Assembly (NCBI RefSeq): GCF_000495815.1
Contig: NZ_AWGE01000006.1
Span: 308,441 to 372,440, forward strand
Length of the DNA stretch: 64,000 bases
Direction of reading: 5' to 3'
Origin: Asticcacaulis sp. AC466
GTDB taxonomy: Bacteria; Pseudomonadota; Alphaproteobacteria; Caulobacterales; Caulobacteraceae
In this document: piece after piece, positions 1 through 9,774 of the stretch
How positions within the stretch are numbered: position 1 is the first letter of the stretch
Layout: each line of letters starts with the position of its first letter
Notes under the pieces: generated by a model
What the model saw: only the letters and a program-made list of their open reading frames with translations
What the model was told of the DNA's origin: nothing
The model's database searches: none
Translations under genes and position numbers: made by a program

Positions 1-662
1 TGACGTTCGCGGCGGAAGCCCAGAGTGTCGATGGTGCAGTTATGGCGGATGCAGGTCACGACATCCTGGAGCAGGCGCCGGTCGGGTATGTGGAACAGAA
101 CGTCATTGGTCGCCACGGTTGCCACGCCGGCCTCCATGGCCAACTGGGTCAGGTCGTGGAGGCGCAAGGCCTCATTGGGCCGCCGCCGCAGGGTCAGGGC
201 CATATAGCCGCGGTCGCCGAAGATGGCGGCCAGGCGGCGCAGGCTTCGCGCGCACACCGCATCCGCCGCATCGGCCACAAGTACGGCGATCAGCCCGTCG
301 CCGAAGGCTTCGACATCGTCCCAGTCCAGATCGCATTTTCCCTTGCCGGCCCGCCGCTTGCCGAGCGATAACAGGCGGCATAGCTGCGACCAGGCGGGCT
401 TGTCCGTCGGGTAGACCAGAAGCGCGCTGCCGTCGCGCAGATCGAGCCGGCAACCGGCGATCAGACGCACGCCCGTTTCCTTTGCCGCCTGCCAGGCCTG
501 AACGATACCGGCCACCGAGTTGCGGTCCACCACACCCAATGCGTCCAGGCCCAGAGCCTGCGCCTCTTTGAACAGTTCGATGCAACTGCTGGCGCCGCGC
601 AAAAAGGAAAAGTGCGTCGTCACCTGGAGTTCGACATAGGGATGCGCCGGGAACGCGGTCAT
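1..662 (-). CDS. dnaE2: Error-prone DNA polymerase DnaE2 (ImuC), N-terminal part, cut by window edge
   Basis: Alpha subunit-like C-family polymerase that performs translesion synthesis together with ImuA and ImuB. Only about the first 220 residues are visible; the reading frame runs off base 1. The N-terminus reads MTAFPAHPYVELQVTTHFSF and is followed by FLRGASS, the start of the PHP domain typical of DnaE2. Further on, GVVDRNSVAGIVQAW and the NDVLFH segment also fit the PHP domain. The ATG (662-660) overlaps the imuB stop codon by an ATGA junction, so translation is probably coupled. It is the third gene of the imuA-imuB-dnaE2 operon and should be under the LexA box at 2899. Family assignment is strong; completeness cannot be judged here. 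Confidence 0.93.
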   Translation of the reverse strand, partial: MTAFPAHPYVELQVTTHFSFLRGASSCIELFKEAQALGLDALGVVDRNSVAGIVQAWQAAKETGVRLIAGCRLDLRDGSALLVYPTDKPAWSQLCRLLSLGKRRAGKGKCDLDWDDVEAFGDGLIAVLVADAADAVCARSLRRLAAIFGDRGYMALTLRRRPNEALRLHDLTQLAMEAGVATVATNDVLFHIPDRRLLQDVVTCIRHNCTIDTLGFRRER

Positions 663-2194
663 GCGAAAACGCCGTGCAGGAACCAGCCGCGCGTGCCGGT
701 CCTGTGGTCTTCGCCGTCTCCGGACCGGAACAGCCAGTAGCGCGCTCCGGTTTCGATCTCGACACGGAAATAGTCGCGCACAGCATGGATTTCCGGATCG
801 CGTTTCCACCATTCCCCGAAGATGCGTTCGGGGCCATCGGCGGCGATGACCTGATGCCGCGCGCCGCGCCAGGTGAAAGCCCGTGGCGGATAGTCGGGCA
901 GAAGACCCAGGGTGGTTATCGGCTCCGGCCGGGCGAAGAGGCGAACAGGGCGCGGCCAGTGTCGGGGCCAGATGTCCGTTCGAGCGTCCTCAGCCTCCAG
1001 GGGAGACCGCCGATGCGCGCACCGTTCGGGTACGTCGCTTTCCGCAGGATACAGGCGATAAATGCGTTCGGCGCCTATGCGGTTGCTCAACGTATCGATC
1101 AGGCTGGACAGGCCCGCACCGGCAGTATCGCCTGGAGTATCGAGGGTGCTGCTCTGCGCGAGCGCCAGTGGCTCGGCGCCCGTGACGACCAGGCGCATGC
1201 GCTCGATGCCGAAACCGGGATCGACGGTTTCCAGTTGGTCGCACAGCAATCGCGTCAGCCGGCCGGCATCGCGTACCGGCCGGGCCATCCCGATGCGCAC
1301 CGCCTCAATGCGGTTATCGACACGATGAAACATCAGGTCGAGTTGCGTTGCCCCGAGGTTTTTACTGTCCAGCCGGTCGCATATCTGCGCCGTAAGCTTG
1401 CCTGTATAGCGCGCCAGGGTTTCAGGCGCGCCTATGGGCTCGGCGAACACGCGCGTGACCTCCGTGATGTCGGGCAGATGTACGGGATCTATGGGTTCGT
1501 TCAGGCGGCCGAAAAGCTGGTCCAGTCGTCGCGCAATATCCGGCCCGAAGCGATGGACCAGGGGGGCGCGCGGTTGGGCCGCCAATTCTCCGATGCTCTG
1601 AAAACCGAGGAGGTTCAGGCTATGCACGGTGTCAGCCGGCAGGCGCAGGGCCGCGATGGGCAGGTCAGGCAGGCGTCTGTCCTCTTCGCCGGGTGTCGTG
1701 ATGACCGACGAACCGGGGCTGAAGCGGGCCAGGGCGTGCGCGGCTCCCCAGGTGCCGGCCAGGGCGGCGCGTGCTTCGATGCCCTGTGCGGCCAGGGCCT
1801 GGATCAGCCCGTCCAGCAAGGCTGTTTCTCCGCCTTTCAGATGCGCTGCTCCGGTCACATCCATCACCAGACCGTCCGGCGGATCGACAGCCACAAGGGG
1901 GGAAAAGGTGCGCAGCGCCCATTGCGCCAGCCGCTCCAGCCCGTCGCGATCGGCCTGAGGGTCGGCATCGTGGATGGCCAGACCCGCCACCAGGGCCTGA
2001 GCCTTGGTGAGCGCCATGCCGGGATACAGGCCCGCCTGCCGTGCCGCGCGATCCACGGCGACGACCACACGACGTCGGCCGTCGGTTCCTTTCAGGATAA
2101 GCGGCGCCTCAGGAGGCGGTGCGCAACTGTGCATCTGGCGCCTGAGCCGGTCGGTGGACCAGCGGGGCAGCCAGAGCGAGACAAGTCTTGCCAT
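659..2194 (-). CDS. imuB: ImuB, Y-family polymerase-like mutasome protein
   Basis: ImuB is a catalytically inactive Y-family polymerase relative that bridges the beta clamp, ImuA and DnaE2 during SOS mutagenesis (family knowledge). The 511-residue product starts MARLVSLWLPRWSTDRLRR, the usual ImuB N-terminus. That is why I chose the ATG at 2194 and not the upstream in-frame ATG at 2386, whose extension is low-complexity Arg/Pro sequence. Y-family features follow: a palm-like region with VVAVDRAARQAGL and PGMALTKAQAL, then a little-finger region. The C-terminus carries the conserved ImuB tail with RVEIETGARYWLFR. The start overlaps the end of imuA by 86 bp, and the stop overlaps the dnaE2 start. 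Confidence 0.93.
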   Translation of the reverse strand: MARLVSLWLPRWSTDRLRRQMHSCAPPPEAPLILKGTDGRRRVVVAVDRAARQAGLYPGMALTKAQALVAGLAIHDADPQADRDGLERLAQWALRTFSPLVAVDPPDGLVMDVTGAAHLKGGETALLDGLIQALAAQGIEARAALAGTWGAAHALARFSPGSSVITTPGEEDRRLPDLPIAALRLPADTVHSLNLLGFQSIGELAAQPRAPLVHRFGPDIARRLDQLFGRLNEPIDPVHLPDITEVTRVFAEPIGAPETLARYTGKLTAQICDRLDSKNLGATQLDLMFHRVDNRIEAVRIGMARPVRDAGRLTRLLCDQLETVDPGFGIERMRLVVTGAEPLALAQSSTLDTPGDTAGAGLSSLIDTLSNRIGAERIYRLYPAESDVPERCAHRRSPLEAEDARTDIWPRHWPRPVRLFARPEPITTLGLLPDYPPRAFTWRGARHQVIAADGPERIFGEWWKRDPEIHAVRDYFRVEIETGARYWLFRSGDGEDHRTGTRGWFLHGVFA

Positions 2195-2864
2195 CGCACG
2201 CCTCCACATCGAATTCGGCGCTATGGCCGCCCTTGCATCGCAGCAGTTCCAGATGCCAGCGCGCCCGTCCAATGCCGGCGACCGGCAAGGGCGCGGACGG
2301 GGTGGCCGAAATACGCCAACGGGTGGTCGCCGCCGTCGGCTGGCCATAATCGGCCGTGCCTTTTTCCTGCTTCCAGCGGCGCACAATGAGGCCCAGGGTG
2401 CCGAACGCTTCCGCCGCCAGTTGCAGCCGCCGAGACACCATCATCGACAGTTTCGCCACTTCGCCCACAACGGCTGTGACGCCGCCGTGGCGTAAACCTT
2501 CCTCGCAACAGGCCAGAACCGATTTTTCATCGCGGGCCTCGACATAGATCACCCGGTCCGGTGTCAGCCCGACCTGGGCCAGGCCCGGGGCGAACAGGTC
2601 GGGTTGGGTCACGCACCACAGGACCTGACCGCGTGTTCGCGCGGCTATGCCCGCGGCAAACAGGGCGGCGGCCGCCGCATCGACAACGCCGCCATCCCTC
2701 CCAGCGATTTCATGAACGGCGCCCAGAGCCAGGCCGCCACCCGGCAGGTGACGATCTATGGCGTCAATGCCGAACGGCAGGGCACCGGAAGCATGCAGGC
2801 TGCCGTCCAGCTTGGCGATATGCTGGCGCAGGTGTGCAAGGTCGCTGGCAACAGGCTTTGACAT
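2109..2864 (-). CDS. imuA: ImuA, RecA-like SOS mutasome protein
   Basis: 251-residue protein of the ImuA family, distantly related to RecA/SulA, needed with ImuB and DnaE2 for damage-induced mutagenesis. The N-terminal part has LPFGIDAIDRHLPGGGLALG followed by AVHEIAG, the characteristic ImuA segment. There is no clear Walker A lysine, as is usual in the family. It is the first gene of the cassette, and its ATG (2864-2862) is about 35 bp from the LexA box. The C-terminal 86 bp overlap the start of imuB in another frame, so the two are tightly coupled. Function is assigned from family and gene order. Confidence 0.9.
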   Translation of the reverse strand: MSKPVASDLAHLRQHIAKLDGSLHASGALPFGIDAIDRHLPGGGLALGAVHEIAGRDGGVVDAAAAALFAAGIAARTRGQVLWCVTQPDLFAPGLAQVGLTPDRVIYVEARDEKSVLACCEEGLRHGGVTAVVGEVAKLSMMVSRRLQLAAEAFGTLGLIVRRWKQEKGTADYGQPTAATTRWRISATPSAPLPVAGIGRARWHLELLRCKGGHSAEFDVEACDGKTCLALAAPLVHRPAQAPDAQLRTAS

Positions 2865-2898
2865 GGAACAATATCCTCACCGAGTTCTTCGGCACGTT

Positions 2899-2913
2899 GT
2901 TCACTTTTTGTTC
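2899..2913. promoter_or_regulatory. LexA box (alphaproteobacterial SOS operator)
   Basis: The plus strand reads GTTC-ACTTTTT-GTTC, an exact match to the GTTC-N7-GTTC direct repeat bound by alphaproteobacterial LexA. It lies 35 bp upstream of imuA, where it would block the promoter of imuA-imuB-dnaE2. An extra GTTC at 2884 is not in the right spacing to make a second site. Confidence 0.88.
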
Positions 2914-2972
2914 TCGTATGGTGAAAGAGTCAAGACGTTTGTTAACGTCTCGACTCTTTGGCCTAGGGGGGG

Positions 2973-4364
2973 CTAGTTTAGGCCGCCGCCGAGCGCCGCA
3001 TAGAGATTGATCAGGTTCAAGGTGCGAACCAGGCGGATGCTGATCAATTGCTGCTGCGCGCCGTAGAGGGTGCGTTCGGAATCGGTCAGGGTCAGCCGGG
3101 AATCGACGCCGCGATCGAAACGCGCCTGGGCCAGGGTGTTGCTGTCCGTCGCCGCTTCGACGACCCGTGTCTGGGCCGTCAGGCGATCGTCGATGGTGGC
3201 GCGGGTGGCCAGTTGATCGGCCACATCGCGGAAGGCAGACTGTATCGCGCCTTCATATTGGGCCACGGCGATGTCGCGGCTGGTCTTGCTGGCCGACAGA
3301 TTGGCGGCATTGGCGCCACCGGCGAAAATCGGCACGGAAATGGCCGGCGCGAACGTCCAGGTATCGATCCCGTCGAACAGCTTGCCCAGGTCGGTGGATG
3401 CCTTGCCGGCACTGGCAGTAAGCGAAATGCTGGGGAAGAACGCCGCACGGGCCGCGCCGATATTGGCATTTGCCGACTTGAGACCGTATTCCGCTGCCAT
3501 CACGTCCGGCCGCTTGAGCAAAATGTCCGAAGGCACGCCTACCGGCAGATTGGCCAGCACGGCATTGTCCGGGAAGGTGTCGGGCAGAAGGTCGGGCGTC
3601 ACCTCCGCACCGACGAGCAGGCGCAGGGCGTTCCTGTCCTGCTGTACGGTGGCGGTGAGGCTGGCCACATCGGCGCGCGCCTGTTCGGTCAGCACCTGGG
3701 TCTGGCGAAGAATCATCTGATCTGTCGCGCCGACATCGAAGCGCTTTTGCGTCAGGTTCAGGCTTTCTTCGCGCAGGCGCAGGGTTTGCTGCGACAGGCG
3801 CAACTGCTCCTGATCGGCGGCCAGGTTGAGCCAGGCCGATGCAACGGCGGAAATCAGGCTGATCTGTGCCGCCTTGCGATTTTCGGCCACGGCGAAATAG
3901 CTTTGCAGGGCGGCCTGGTTTAGGGACCGCACGCGACCGAACAGGTCGACTTCCCATGAAGCGCCGACGGAAGCCGTATAGACCTCGGTCGTTCCCACCG
4001 GTGTGCCGGTGGCGTCAACGGCTCCAGTATTGCCGCGGCTGCCAGCCACGGTGGCGTTGACGGCCGGAAACAGGCCAGCCCGCTGAATGCGGTATTGCGA
4101 CCGTGCCTTGTCGACGTTCAGGATCGCAACCCGCAGGTCGCGGTTGTTGGTCAGGGCCTGATCGATGACGCCTTGCAGGCGCGGATCGAGAAAGACCTGA
4201 CGCCAGGGGAGGGTGTCGGCCGATGCACCGGTGGCGGTGACCGCCGTGGGGAACTGGCTTGGCACGGGCAGAGCACCGCGTTCATAACGAGGCGACATCG
4301 TGCATGCGCTCAGAACGATCGCGCTGGCGGCGCCGAGCAGGGTGATTTTGACGAATGCGGTCAT
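2973..4364 (-). CDS. Outer membrane efflux lipoprotein, NodT/OprM family
   Basis: 463-residue outer membrane factor forming the exit duct of a tripartite RND pump. The N-terminus is a lipoprotein signal peptide with lipobox LSAC and the lipid-modified Cys at residue 21. The family signature follows: DTLPWRQVFLDPRLQGVIDQAL, two repeats of the long helical OEP domain, and KRPDVMAAEYGLKSANANIG, the NodT hallmark. It ends with LINLYAALGGG, also typical. It starts one base after the stop of the pump gene, so it is the last gene of a three-gene operon. Substrates cannot be told from sequence. Confidence 0.93.
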   Translation of the reverse strand: MTAFVKITLLGAASAIVLSACTMSPRYERGALPVPSQFPTAVTATGASADTLPWRQVFLDPRLQGVIDQALTNNRDLRVAILNVDKARSQYRIQRAGLFPAVNATVAGSRGNTGAVDATGTPVGTTEVYTASVGASWEVDLFGRVRSLNQAALQSYFAVAENRKAAQISLISAVASAWLNLAADQEQLRLSQQTLRLREESLNLTQKRFDVGATDQMILRQTQVLTEQARADVASLTATVQQDRNALRLLVGAEVTPDLLPDTFPDNAVLANLPVGVPSDILLKRPDVMAAEYGLKSANANIGAARAAFFPSISLTASAGKASTDLGKLFDGIDTWTFAPAISVPIFAGGANAANLSASKTSRDIAVAQYEGAIQSAFRDVADQLATRATIDDRLTAQTRVVEAATDSNTLAQARFDRGVDSRLTLTDSERTLYGAQQQLISIRLVRTLNLINLYAALGGGLN

Positions 4365-4365
4365 C

Positions 4366-7300
4366 TTAGTGTCCCTTGCTGTCGGTGTCTGGCTTGTCGA
4401 GCATGGCCATGGCTTCGCGCTCGAGCGCCATTTTCTTCAGATGCTTTTCGTCGGCCTTGAAGATCTTTTCGACGATGACGAAGAAGAGCGGGATGAAGAA
4501 GATGGCCAGCAGGGTCGCCGACAAGATACCGCCGACAAGGCCGGTGCCGATGGCGTTCTGGCTACCCGATCCCGCGCCATTGGCGAAGAACAGCGGCAGG
4601 ATGCCGAAGGTGAAGGCAAGCGACGTCATGATGATCGGACGCAGGCGGACACGGACGGCTTCGAGGGTAGCATCGATCAGGTTCATGCCGTTTTCGTGGT
4701 TATGCTTGGCAAATTCCACGATCAGGATGGCGTTCTTCGAACTCAGGCCGATGATGGTCAAAAGCGCAACCTGGAGGTAGATGTCGTTGGACAGTCCGCG
4801 CAGCATGGTGGCGGCAAGCGCGCCGAGGACACCGAGGGGGATGACCATGACGATGGCGATGGGGATCGACCAGCTTTCATAAAGCGCCGCCAGAAGAATG
4901 AAAACGACGAAGATCGACAGGGCGTACAGCATCGGGGCTTCTGCGCCGGACTGCTTTTCCTGGAGCGACAGGCCGGTCCATTCATAGGAGATGCCAGGCG
5001 GCAGGGAGGCGATGATCTTTTCCATTTCAGCCATGGCCTGACCCGAGGACTTGCCCGGTGCGGCCATGCCTTGGAGGTTCATGGACGGAGAGCCGTTGTA
5101 GCGTTCCAGACGCGGTGAGCCGAATTCCCAGTGCGAGGTGGCGAAGGCTGTGAACGGCACCATCTGGCCCTTGTCGTTGCGGACATACCACTGGTTCAGG
5201 TCTTCAGGCTTCATACGGAAGGGCGCATCGGCCTGGATATAAACCTTCTTGACCCGGTTGCGGTCGATGAAGTCGTTGACATAGGCACCGCCCATGGCCG
5301 TCGACAGGGTAGCGTTGATGTCGGCCAGGCTGACGCCCATGGCGCCGGCTGCGGTCTGATCGATCTCGATCTTGAGCTCAGGCGTGTCTTCCATGCCGTT
5401 CGGACGCACAGCCATCAGGCTGGGGTTTTGCGCGGCCATGCCGAGCACCTGGTTACGGGCATTAAGCAAGGCTGCGTGACCGAGACCGCCGACGTCCTTG
5501 AGCTGGAGGTCGAAACCGGACGAATTGCCCAGTTCGGTCACCGCCGGTGGCACGATGGCGAAAGCCATGGCGTCGCGGAACTGGCTGAAGGCGCCCATGG
5601 CCCGTCCGGCGACCGCAGAGGCTTTTTCGTCGGCCTTTTTCCGATCATGGAAATCCTTGAGCCGGACGAAGGCCATGCCTGCGTTCTGACCGGGGCCCGA
5701 GAAGGAGAAGCCCGAGACGGTGAAGGCCGATTCGACGGCGGGGTCCTTCTGGAAGTGCTTCTGGACCTGATCGAGGACGCCGAGTGTGCGTTCTTCAGTG
5801 GCGCCCGGTGGCAACTGGACGATGGTGAACAGGATGCCCTGGTCTTCGTCCGGCAGGAAGGAGGTGGGGATGCGAGTGAACAGCAGCACCATCAGGCCGA
5901 CGATCACGGCAAAGACGGCCATGTAACGCGCCGACTGGCCCAAGATCTTGCGCACGGCGTTGCGATAGCCGTTGGCGGCGCGGTCGAAGTTGCGGTTAAA
6001 CCAACCGAAGAAGCCCTTCTTTTGGGTGTGTTCCGCATCCGATGGCCGAAGGAGGGTGGCGCACAGGGCTGGCGTCAGGACAAGTGCCACGACGACCGAC
6101 AGAGCCATGGCCGAAACCAGGGTGATGGAGAACTGGCGATAGATCACGCCTTGCGAGCCGCCGAAGAAGGCCATCGGAATGAACACGGCCGATAGAACCA
6201 GCGCGATACCGATCAGGGCGCCGGTGATTTCGTCCATCGATTTGATGGTGGCGACGAGCGGCGGCAGCTTTTCCTCGTGCATCACGCGTTCGACGTTTTC
6301 GACAACGACGATGGCGTCGTCAACGAGCAGGCCGATAGCGAGCACAAGACCGAAGAGGGTCAGGGTGTTGATAGAATAGCCAAAGGCGGCGAGCACCGCG
6401 AAGGTGCCAAGCAGGACCACCGGCACGGCGATGGTCGGGATGATGGTGGCGCGCCAGTTCTGCAGGAAGAGGAACATGACGACGAAGACCAGAACGACGG
6501 CTTCGATCAGCGTCTTGACGACCTCATGGATCGACAGCTGGATGAAGGGCGTCGTGTCGAACGGCACCACGTAATGATAGCCCTTCGGGAAGTTCTTCTG
6601 CAACTGCTCCATTTTGGCCTTGACCGCCTTGGCGGTGTCGAGCGCATTGGCGCCGGTAGCCAGACTGATGGCCACACCCGTAGCCGGACGGCCGTTAAAC
6701 TTGGCTGAACCGGCGTATTGCTGGGCGCCCAGTTCAATACGAGCCACATCCTGCAGGTGAACGGTCGCGCCGCCGGCGGAATCCTTCACAATGATCTTGC
6801 GGAACTGATCGATATTGGTCAGGCGCGACTGGGCGGTGATGGTGGCGTTGAGCGCGGTGCCCTTGACGGCCGGCAAGCCACCGAGCTGGCCGGCAGAGAC
6901 TTGCGTGTTCTGGGCCCGTATCGCGGCGATGACATCGGTCGGCGTCAGGCTGTAGCTGTTCAGTTTCGACGGATCGAGCCAGATGCGCATGGCGTACTGC
7001 GCGCCGAAGTCCTGAATTGTGCCGACGCCATCGACGCGGCTGATCTGGTCGACCAGGGTCGAAGACATGTAGTCGCCAAGATCCTGGTCGGTGACGGTAT
7101 TGTCATCCGAATACAGGCCGATGACCATGAGGAAGCCGCTGCTCGCCTTGGTCACGGTCAGTCCCTGCTGCTGCACTTCCTGAGGCAGGAGCGGGGTGGC
7201 CGACTGAAGCTTATTCTGCACCTGAACCTGGGCGATATCGGGATTCGTTCCCGCCTTGAAGGTCAGGGTGACACTGGCCGCGCCGCTCGAATCCGAGGTC

Positions 7301-7542
7301 GAGTTCATGTAGAGCAGGCCGTCAATGCCCTTCATCTGCTGTTCGACGATCTGGGTGACCGAGTCTTCGACCGTCTTGGCCGAAGCGCCGGGGTAGAAGG
7401 CGTTGACCGAGACCTGGGGCAGGGCGATCTGAGGATATTGGGCGATCGGCAGATTGGCGATGGACAATAGCCCCGCCATCATGATGACGATGGCCACCAC
7501 CCATGCAAAAATGGGCCGATGAATGAAGAAACGCGAGATCAT
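4366..7542 (-). CDS. RND (HAE1/AcrB-type) efflux pump, inner membrane transporter
   Basis: 1058-residue hydrophobe/amphiphile RND transporter, the usual length for AcrB homologues, taking compounds out by proton antiport. It begins [21 protein letters not shown], the standard first transmembrane helix. The proton-relay pair is present in TM4 as [18 protein letters not shown], and two large periplasmic loops separate 6+6 transmembrane helices. The motif [19 protein letters not shown] marks the second half. It sits between the membrane fusion protein gene (67 bp upstream) and the outer membrane factor gene (1 bp downstream), so all three parts of the pump are encoded together. The likely regulator is the TetR protein at 8993. 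Confidence 0.95.
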   Translation of the reverse strand: MISRFFIHRPIFAWVVAIVIMMAGLLSIANLPIAQYPQIALPQVSVNAFYPGASAKTVEDSVTQIVEQQMKGIDGLLYMNSTSDSSGAASVTLTFKAGTNPDIAQVQVQNKLQSATPLLPQEVQQQGLTVTKASSGFLMVIGLYSDDNTVTDQDLGDYMSSTLVDQISRVDGVGTIQDFGAQYAMRIWLDPSKLNSYSLTPTDVIAAIRAQNTQVSAGQLGGLPAVKGTALNATITAQSRLTNIDQFRKIIVKDSAGGATVHLQDVARIELGAQQYAGSAKFNGRPATGVAISLATGANALDTAKAVKAKMEQLQKNFPKGYHYVVPFDTTPFIQLSIHEVVKTLIEAVVLVFVVMFLFLQNWRATIIPTIAVPVVLLGTFAVLAAFGYSINTLTLFGLVLAIGLLVDDAIVVVENVERVMHEEKLPPLVATIKSMDEITGALIGIALVLSAVFIPMAFFGGSQGVIYRQFSITLVSAMALSVVVALVLTPALCATLLRPSDAEHTQKKGFFGWFNRNFDRAANGYRNAVRKILGQSARYMAVFAVIVGLMVLLFTRIPTSFLPDEDQGILFTIVQLPPGATEERTLGVLDQVQKHFQKDPAVESAFTVSGFSFSGPGQNAGMAFVRLKDFHDRKKADEKASAVAGRAMGAFSQFRDAMAFAIVPPAVTELGNSSGFDLQLKDVGGLGHAALLNARNQVLGMAAQNPSLMAVRPNGMEDTPELKIEIDQTAAGAMGVSLADINATLSTAMGGAYVNDFIDRNRVKKVYIQADAPFRMKPEDLNQWYVRNDKGQMVPFTAFATSHWEFGSPRLERYNGSPSMNLQGMAAPGKSSGQAMAEMEKIIASLPPGISYEWTGLSLQEKQSGAEAPMLYALSIFVVFILLAALYESWSIPIAIVMVIPLGVLGALAATMLRGLSNDIYLQVALLTIIGLSSKNAILIVEFAKHNHENGMNLIDATLEAVRVRLRPIIMTSLAFTFGILPLFFANGAGSGSQNAIGTGLVGGILSATLLAIFFIPLFFVIVEKIFKADEKHLKKMALEREAMAMLDKPDTDSKGH

Positions 7543-7609
7543 GGCAGTGTCCTTGCGGAACAGGTTTCAGATCGCACCCGGTTGGGCGCATTGGGACCGG
7601 AGTCCGTGA

Positions 7610-8767
7610 TTATTTTTCAGCGGCGCCGATGACGGTGGCCTTGACGGGGGCATCGGGGCGAACCTTTTGCAATCCTTCGACAATGACGCGGTCGCCGGGC
7701 TGAAGGCCCTCGGTCACAAGCCATTTATCGCCGACGGTCTGGGCGGTCTTGATGGGACGCGGCGCGACCTTGCCCTGCGGGGTTACGGTCATGACCAGGG
7801 CATTGCCCTTCGGATCGCGGGTCACGGCGGGCTGAGGCACGAGGATGCCGTTACTGACCATGCCGGAGACAATGCGGGCCTTGGCGTACATGCCGGGCAG
7901 CAGCGTGCCGTTCGGATTTGGGAACACGGCGCGAAGCGTGACCGTGCCCGTAGATTCATCCACTGACACGTCGGAGAATTGCAGCTTGCCCTTGACCGGA
8001 TAGACGCTGCCGTCTTCCAGGATCAGCTCGACATCCGCTGTCGCGGCTTCGCCTATCTTCCCGGAGCTGGTCGCCTGTTTCAAAGCCATAAGCTCGTTCA
8101 CCGACTGGTTGATGTCGAGATAGATCTGGTCGATGTTCTGGATGCGAGCCAGCTCGGTGGGCTGGGACGCGGTCACCAGCGCGCCGGGCGTTACGGACGA
8201 CTTGCCGATACGGCCGGAAATTGGCGCGATGACCTTGGTGTAGTTGAGATTAATGCTGGCCGTCTGCTGGGCGGCGTTGGCCGATGCGACCGCCGCTTCG
8301 GCCTGTGCCAGAGCGGCCTGCGCGTCGTCATTATCCTGCTTTGACACGGCATTGATCTTGACTAGCTCGGCGTAGCGCTCCGCTTTCAGGCGCGCCGTGG
8401 TCAGACCGGCCTTGGCCTGGGCCACCGCGGCCTGCGCACTGGCATATTGGGCCTGGAAAGGCGCCGGGTCGATCTGGTACAGGGATTGGCCTTGCTTGAC
8501 GTAGCTGCCTTCGGTGAACAGGCGCGACTTGATGATACCGCCGACCTGCGGGCGTACGTCTGAGACCAGATAGGCGGAGGTCCGGCCGGATAAGACAGTT
8601 GTCAAATTGACGGGTGTCGAAGCGACGACCACGATACCGACATCGGTCGGTCCGCCCATGGGCTGCCCTTCCGGCTTCTTGCCGCAGGCAGTGACGCCGA
8701 TGGCGGCGGCCATGAGGACGGCCACGGGCAAGGCGCCGCGCGTCAGGAGTAAGGGGGACGATTTCAT
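7610..8767 (-). CDS. RND efflux periplasmic adaptor (membrane fusion protein, AcrA/MexA family)
   Basis: 385-residue adaptor joining the RND pump to the outer membrane channel. I start it at the ATG at 8767 because this gives a clean lipoprotein signal peptide (MKSSPLLLTRGALPVAVLM, then a VTAC lipobox); the in-frame ATG at 8833 adds 22 residues without signal character. The order of parts is a lipoyl half-motif (VRPQVGGIIKSRLF), an Ala/Gln-rich alpha hairpin (about residues 95-150), the second lipoyl half (YTKVIAPISGRIGKSSV) and the beta-barrel and membrane-proximal domains (LPGMYAKARI). First gene of the operon; its promoter must lie in the 225 bp shared with the divergent TetR gene. Confidence 0.93.
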   Translation of the reverse strand: MKSSPLLLTRGALPVAVLMAAAIGVTACGKKPEGQPMGGPTDVGIVVVASTPVNLTTVLSGRTSAYLVSDVRPQVGGIIKSRLFTEGSYVKQGQSLYQIDPAPFQAQYASAQAAVAQAKAGLTTARLKAERYAELVKINAVSKQDNDDAQAALAQAEAAVASANAAQQTASINLNYTKVIAPISGRIGKSSVTPGALVTASQPTELARIQNIDQIYLDINQSVNELMALKQATSSGKIGEAATADVELILEDGSVYPVKGKLQFSDVSVDESTGTVTLRAVFPNPNGTLLPGMYAKARIVSGMVSNGILVPQPAVTRDPKGNALVMTVTPQGKVAPRPIKTAQTVGDKWLVTEGLQPGDRVIVEGLQKVRPDAPVKATVIGAAEK

Positions 8768-8878
8768 TACGGAGGTCTCCGGGTCTGGCGGGCTTTGAAT
8801 TGCGGTGCAGCAGGTACGCGGAACTTTTTGCACTGCATCCTAACAAATAAGCGTCAGCATGGCTGCTCAAACAAATGT

Positions 8879-8894
8879 GAATGAACGATCATTC
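8879..8894. promoter_or_regulatory. Candidate TetR operator between efflux operon and regulator
   Basis: Perfect inverted repeat GAATGA-N4-TCATTC in the divergent intergenic region, about 110 bp from either start codon. Position and symmetry fit an operator for the adjacent TetR-family regulator. Binding is inferred from context only. Confidence 0.6.
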
Positions 8895-8992
8895 TCATTT
8901 AGCTGGCATTAGGCGTCTTTTTGTTGTATGTCAACCGTACTGCCACATTAAAAATCGTTTAGAACCTTGTGTGGCAAGGAAATGCTTAACGA

Positions 8993-9631
8993 ATGAATAA
9001 CCCAGTTACCCTGAAAAAGCCGGGATCAAAACCTCGCCAGAGCCGTGAAGCGCGGCAACAACATATTCTGGATGCGACGTTGCGCTGTGTCCGGCGTTCC
9101 GGTTTCCACGGCGCTAGTATGTCCCATATTGCGGCAGAGGCGAAGATGAGTGTCGGCGTCATCTATCGCTATTTCGCCAACAAGGAGGCGATTATCGAGG
9201 CCATCGTCGCCAACGACCTGGCCGAGATGCGGGCGAAGTTCGCCGAATGGGAGACCTTGCCCGATGACGCCCTGCTTGACACCTTGCTGGATACGCTGGA
9301 GATGGCCGTAGAGCACAAATATACCGTTGATAACGCTGCCCTGGCCCTGGAAGTACTGGCTGAAGCTGCGCGTAATCCCAGGGTTGCCGCGATTGTCGAA
9401 AATGCCGACACCCAGGAACGTGAGTTGGGGCGCAGCCTATGCCGCCGACTGATGCCCGGTGGCGATGCGGTACAGATGGCCGCGCGCGGGGAGATTATAG
9501 GCATGATCTTTGACGGCATGATGATCCGCGCTGTATCCAATCCGGCTATAGACCGTAAGGCGCTCCTGGCCGACCTGCGTAATGTGATGCGGGTGCTGTT
9601 CACCCTGCCTGCTGAACCACAGGCCGTCTGA
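8993..9631 (+). CDS. TetR/AcrR-family transcriptional regulator
   Basis: 212-residue one-component repressor. The N-terminal DNA-binding domain (about residues 20-70) shows the TetR helix-turn-helix: ILDATLRCVRRSGFHGASM, then HIAAEAKMSVGVIYRYFANK. The remaining alpha-helical part is the ligand-binding and dimer domain, with RNVMRVLF near the end. It is divergent from the RND efflux operon, so it most likely represses that operon and itself, released by a pump substrate. A strong bidirectional terminator follows 52 bp downstream. The ligand is unknown. Confidence 0.9.
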   Translation: MNNPVTLKKPGSKPRQSREARQQHILDATLRCVRRSGFHGASMSHIAAEAKMSVGVIYRYFANKEAIIEAIVANDLAEMRAKFAEWETLPDDALLDTLLDTLEMAVEHKYTVDNAALALEVLAEAARNPRVAAIVENADTQERELGRSLCRRLMPGGDAVQMAARGEIIGMIFDGMMIRAVSNPAIDRKALLADLRNVMRVLFTLPAEPQAV

Positions 9632-9683
9632 CTACAGGCCCTTTGAATCACAGGATTAACGGCGCAATCCTGTTAAAATGAAA

Positions 9684-9733
9684 CAAATAAAAAAGACCGC
9701 GACATCGGCAGATGTCGCGGTCTTTTTTATTTG
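9684..9733. terminator. Bidirectional intrinsic terminator between tetR and cyoD
   Basis: Perfect hairpin with 23-bp arms (9684-9706 and 9711-9733) and the 4-nt loop GGCA. The GC-rich core (GACCGCGACATC) is flanked by six A and six T, so a U-run is made in either direction. It can end both the plus-strand tetR transcript and the minus-strand cyo operon. Confidence 0.93.
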
Positions 9734-9774
9734 GACGTCTGGTGTCAGAGCCTACCCTGAGCCCACCCCAGAGC

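Noticed and set aside
674..2389. 571-codon plus-strand ORF opposite imuB
   Set aside because: Antisense shadow in a GC-rich gene; no family character, while imuB on the other strand is unmistakable.
5131..6195. 354-codon plus-strand ORF opposite the RND pump
   Set aside because: His/Asp/Gly-rich composition typical of antisense to hydrophobic codons; pump gene is certain.
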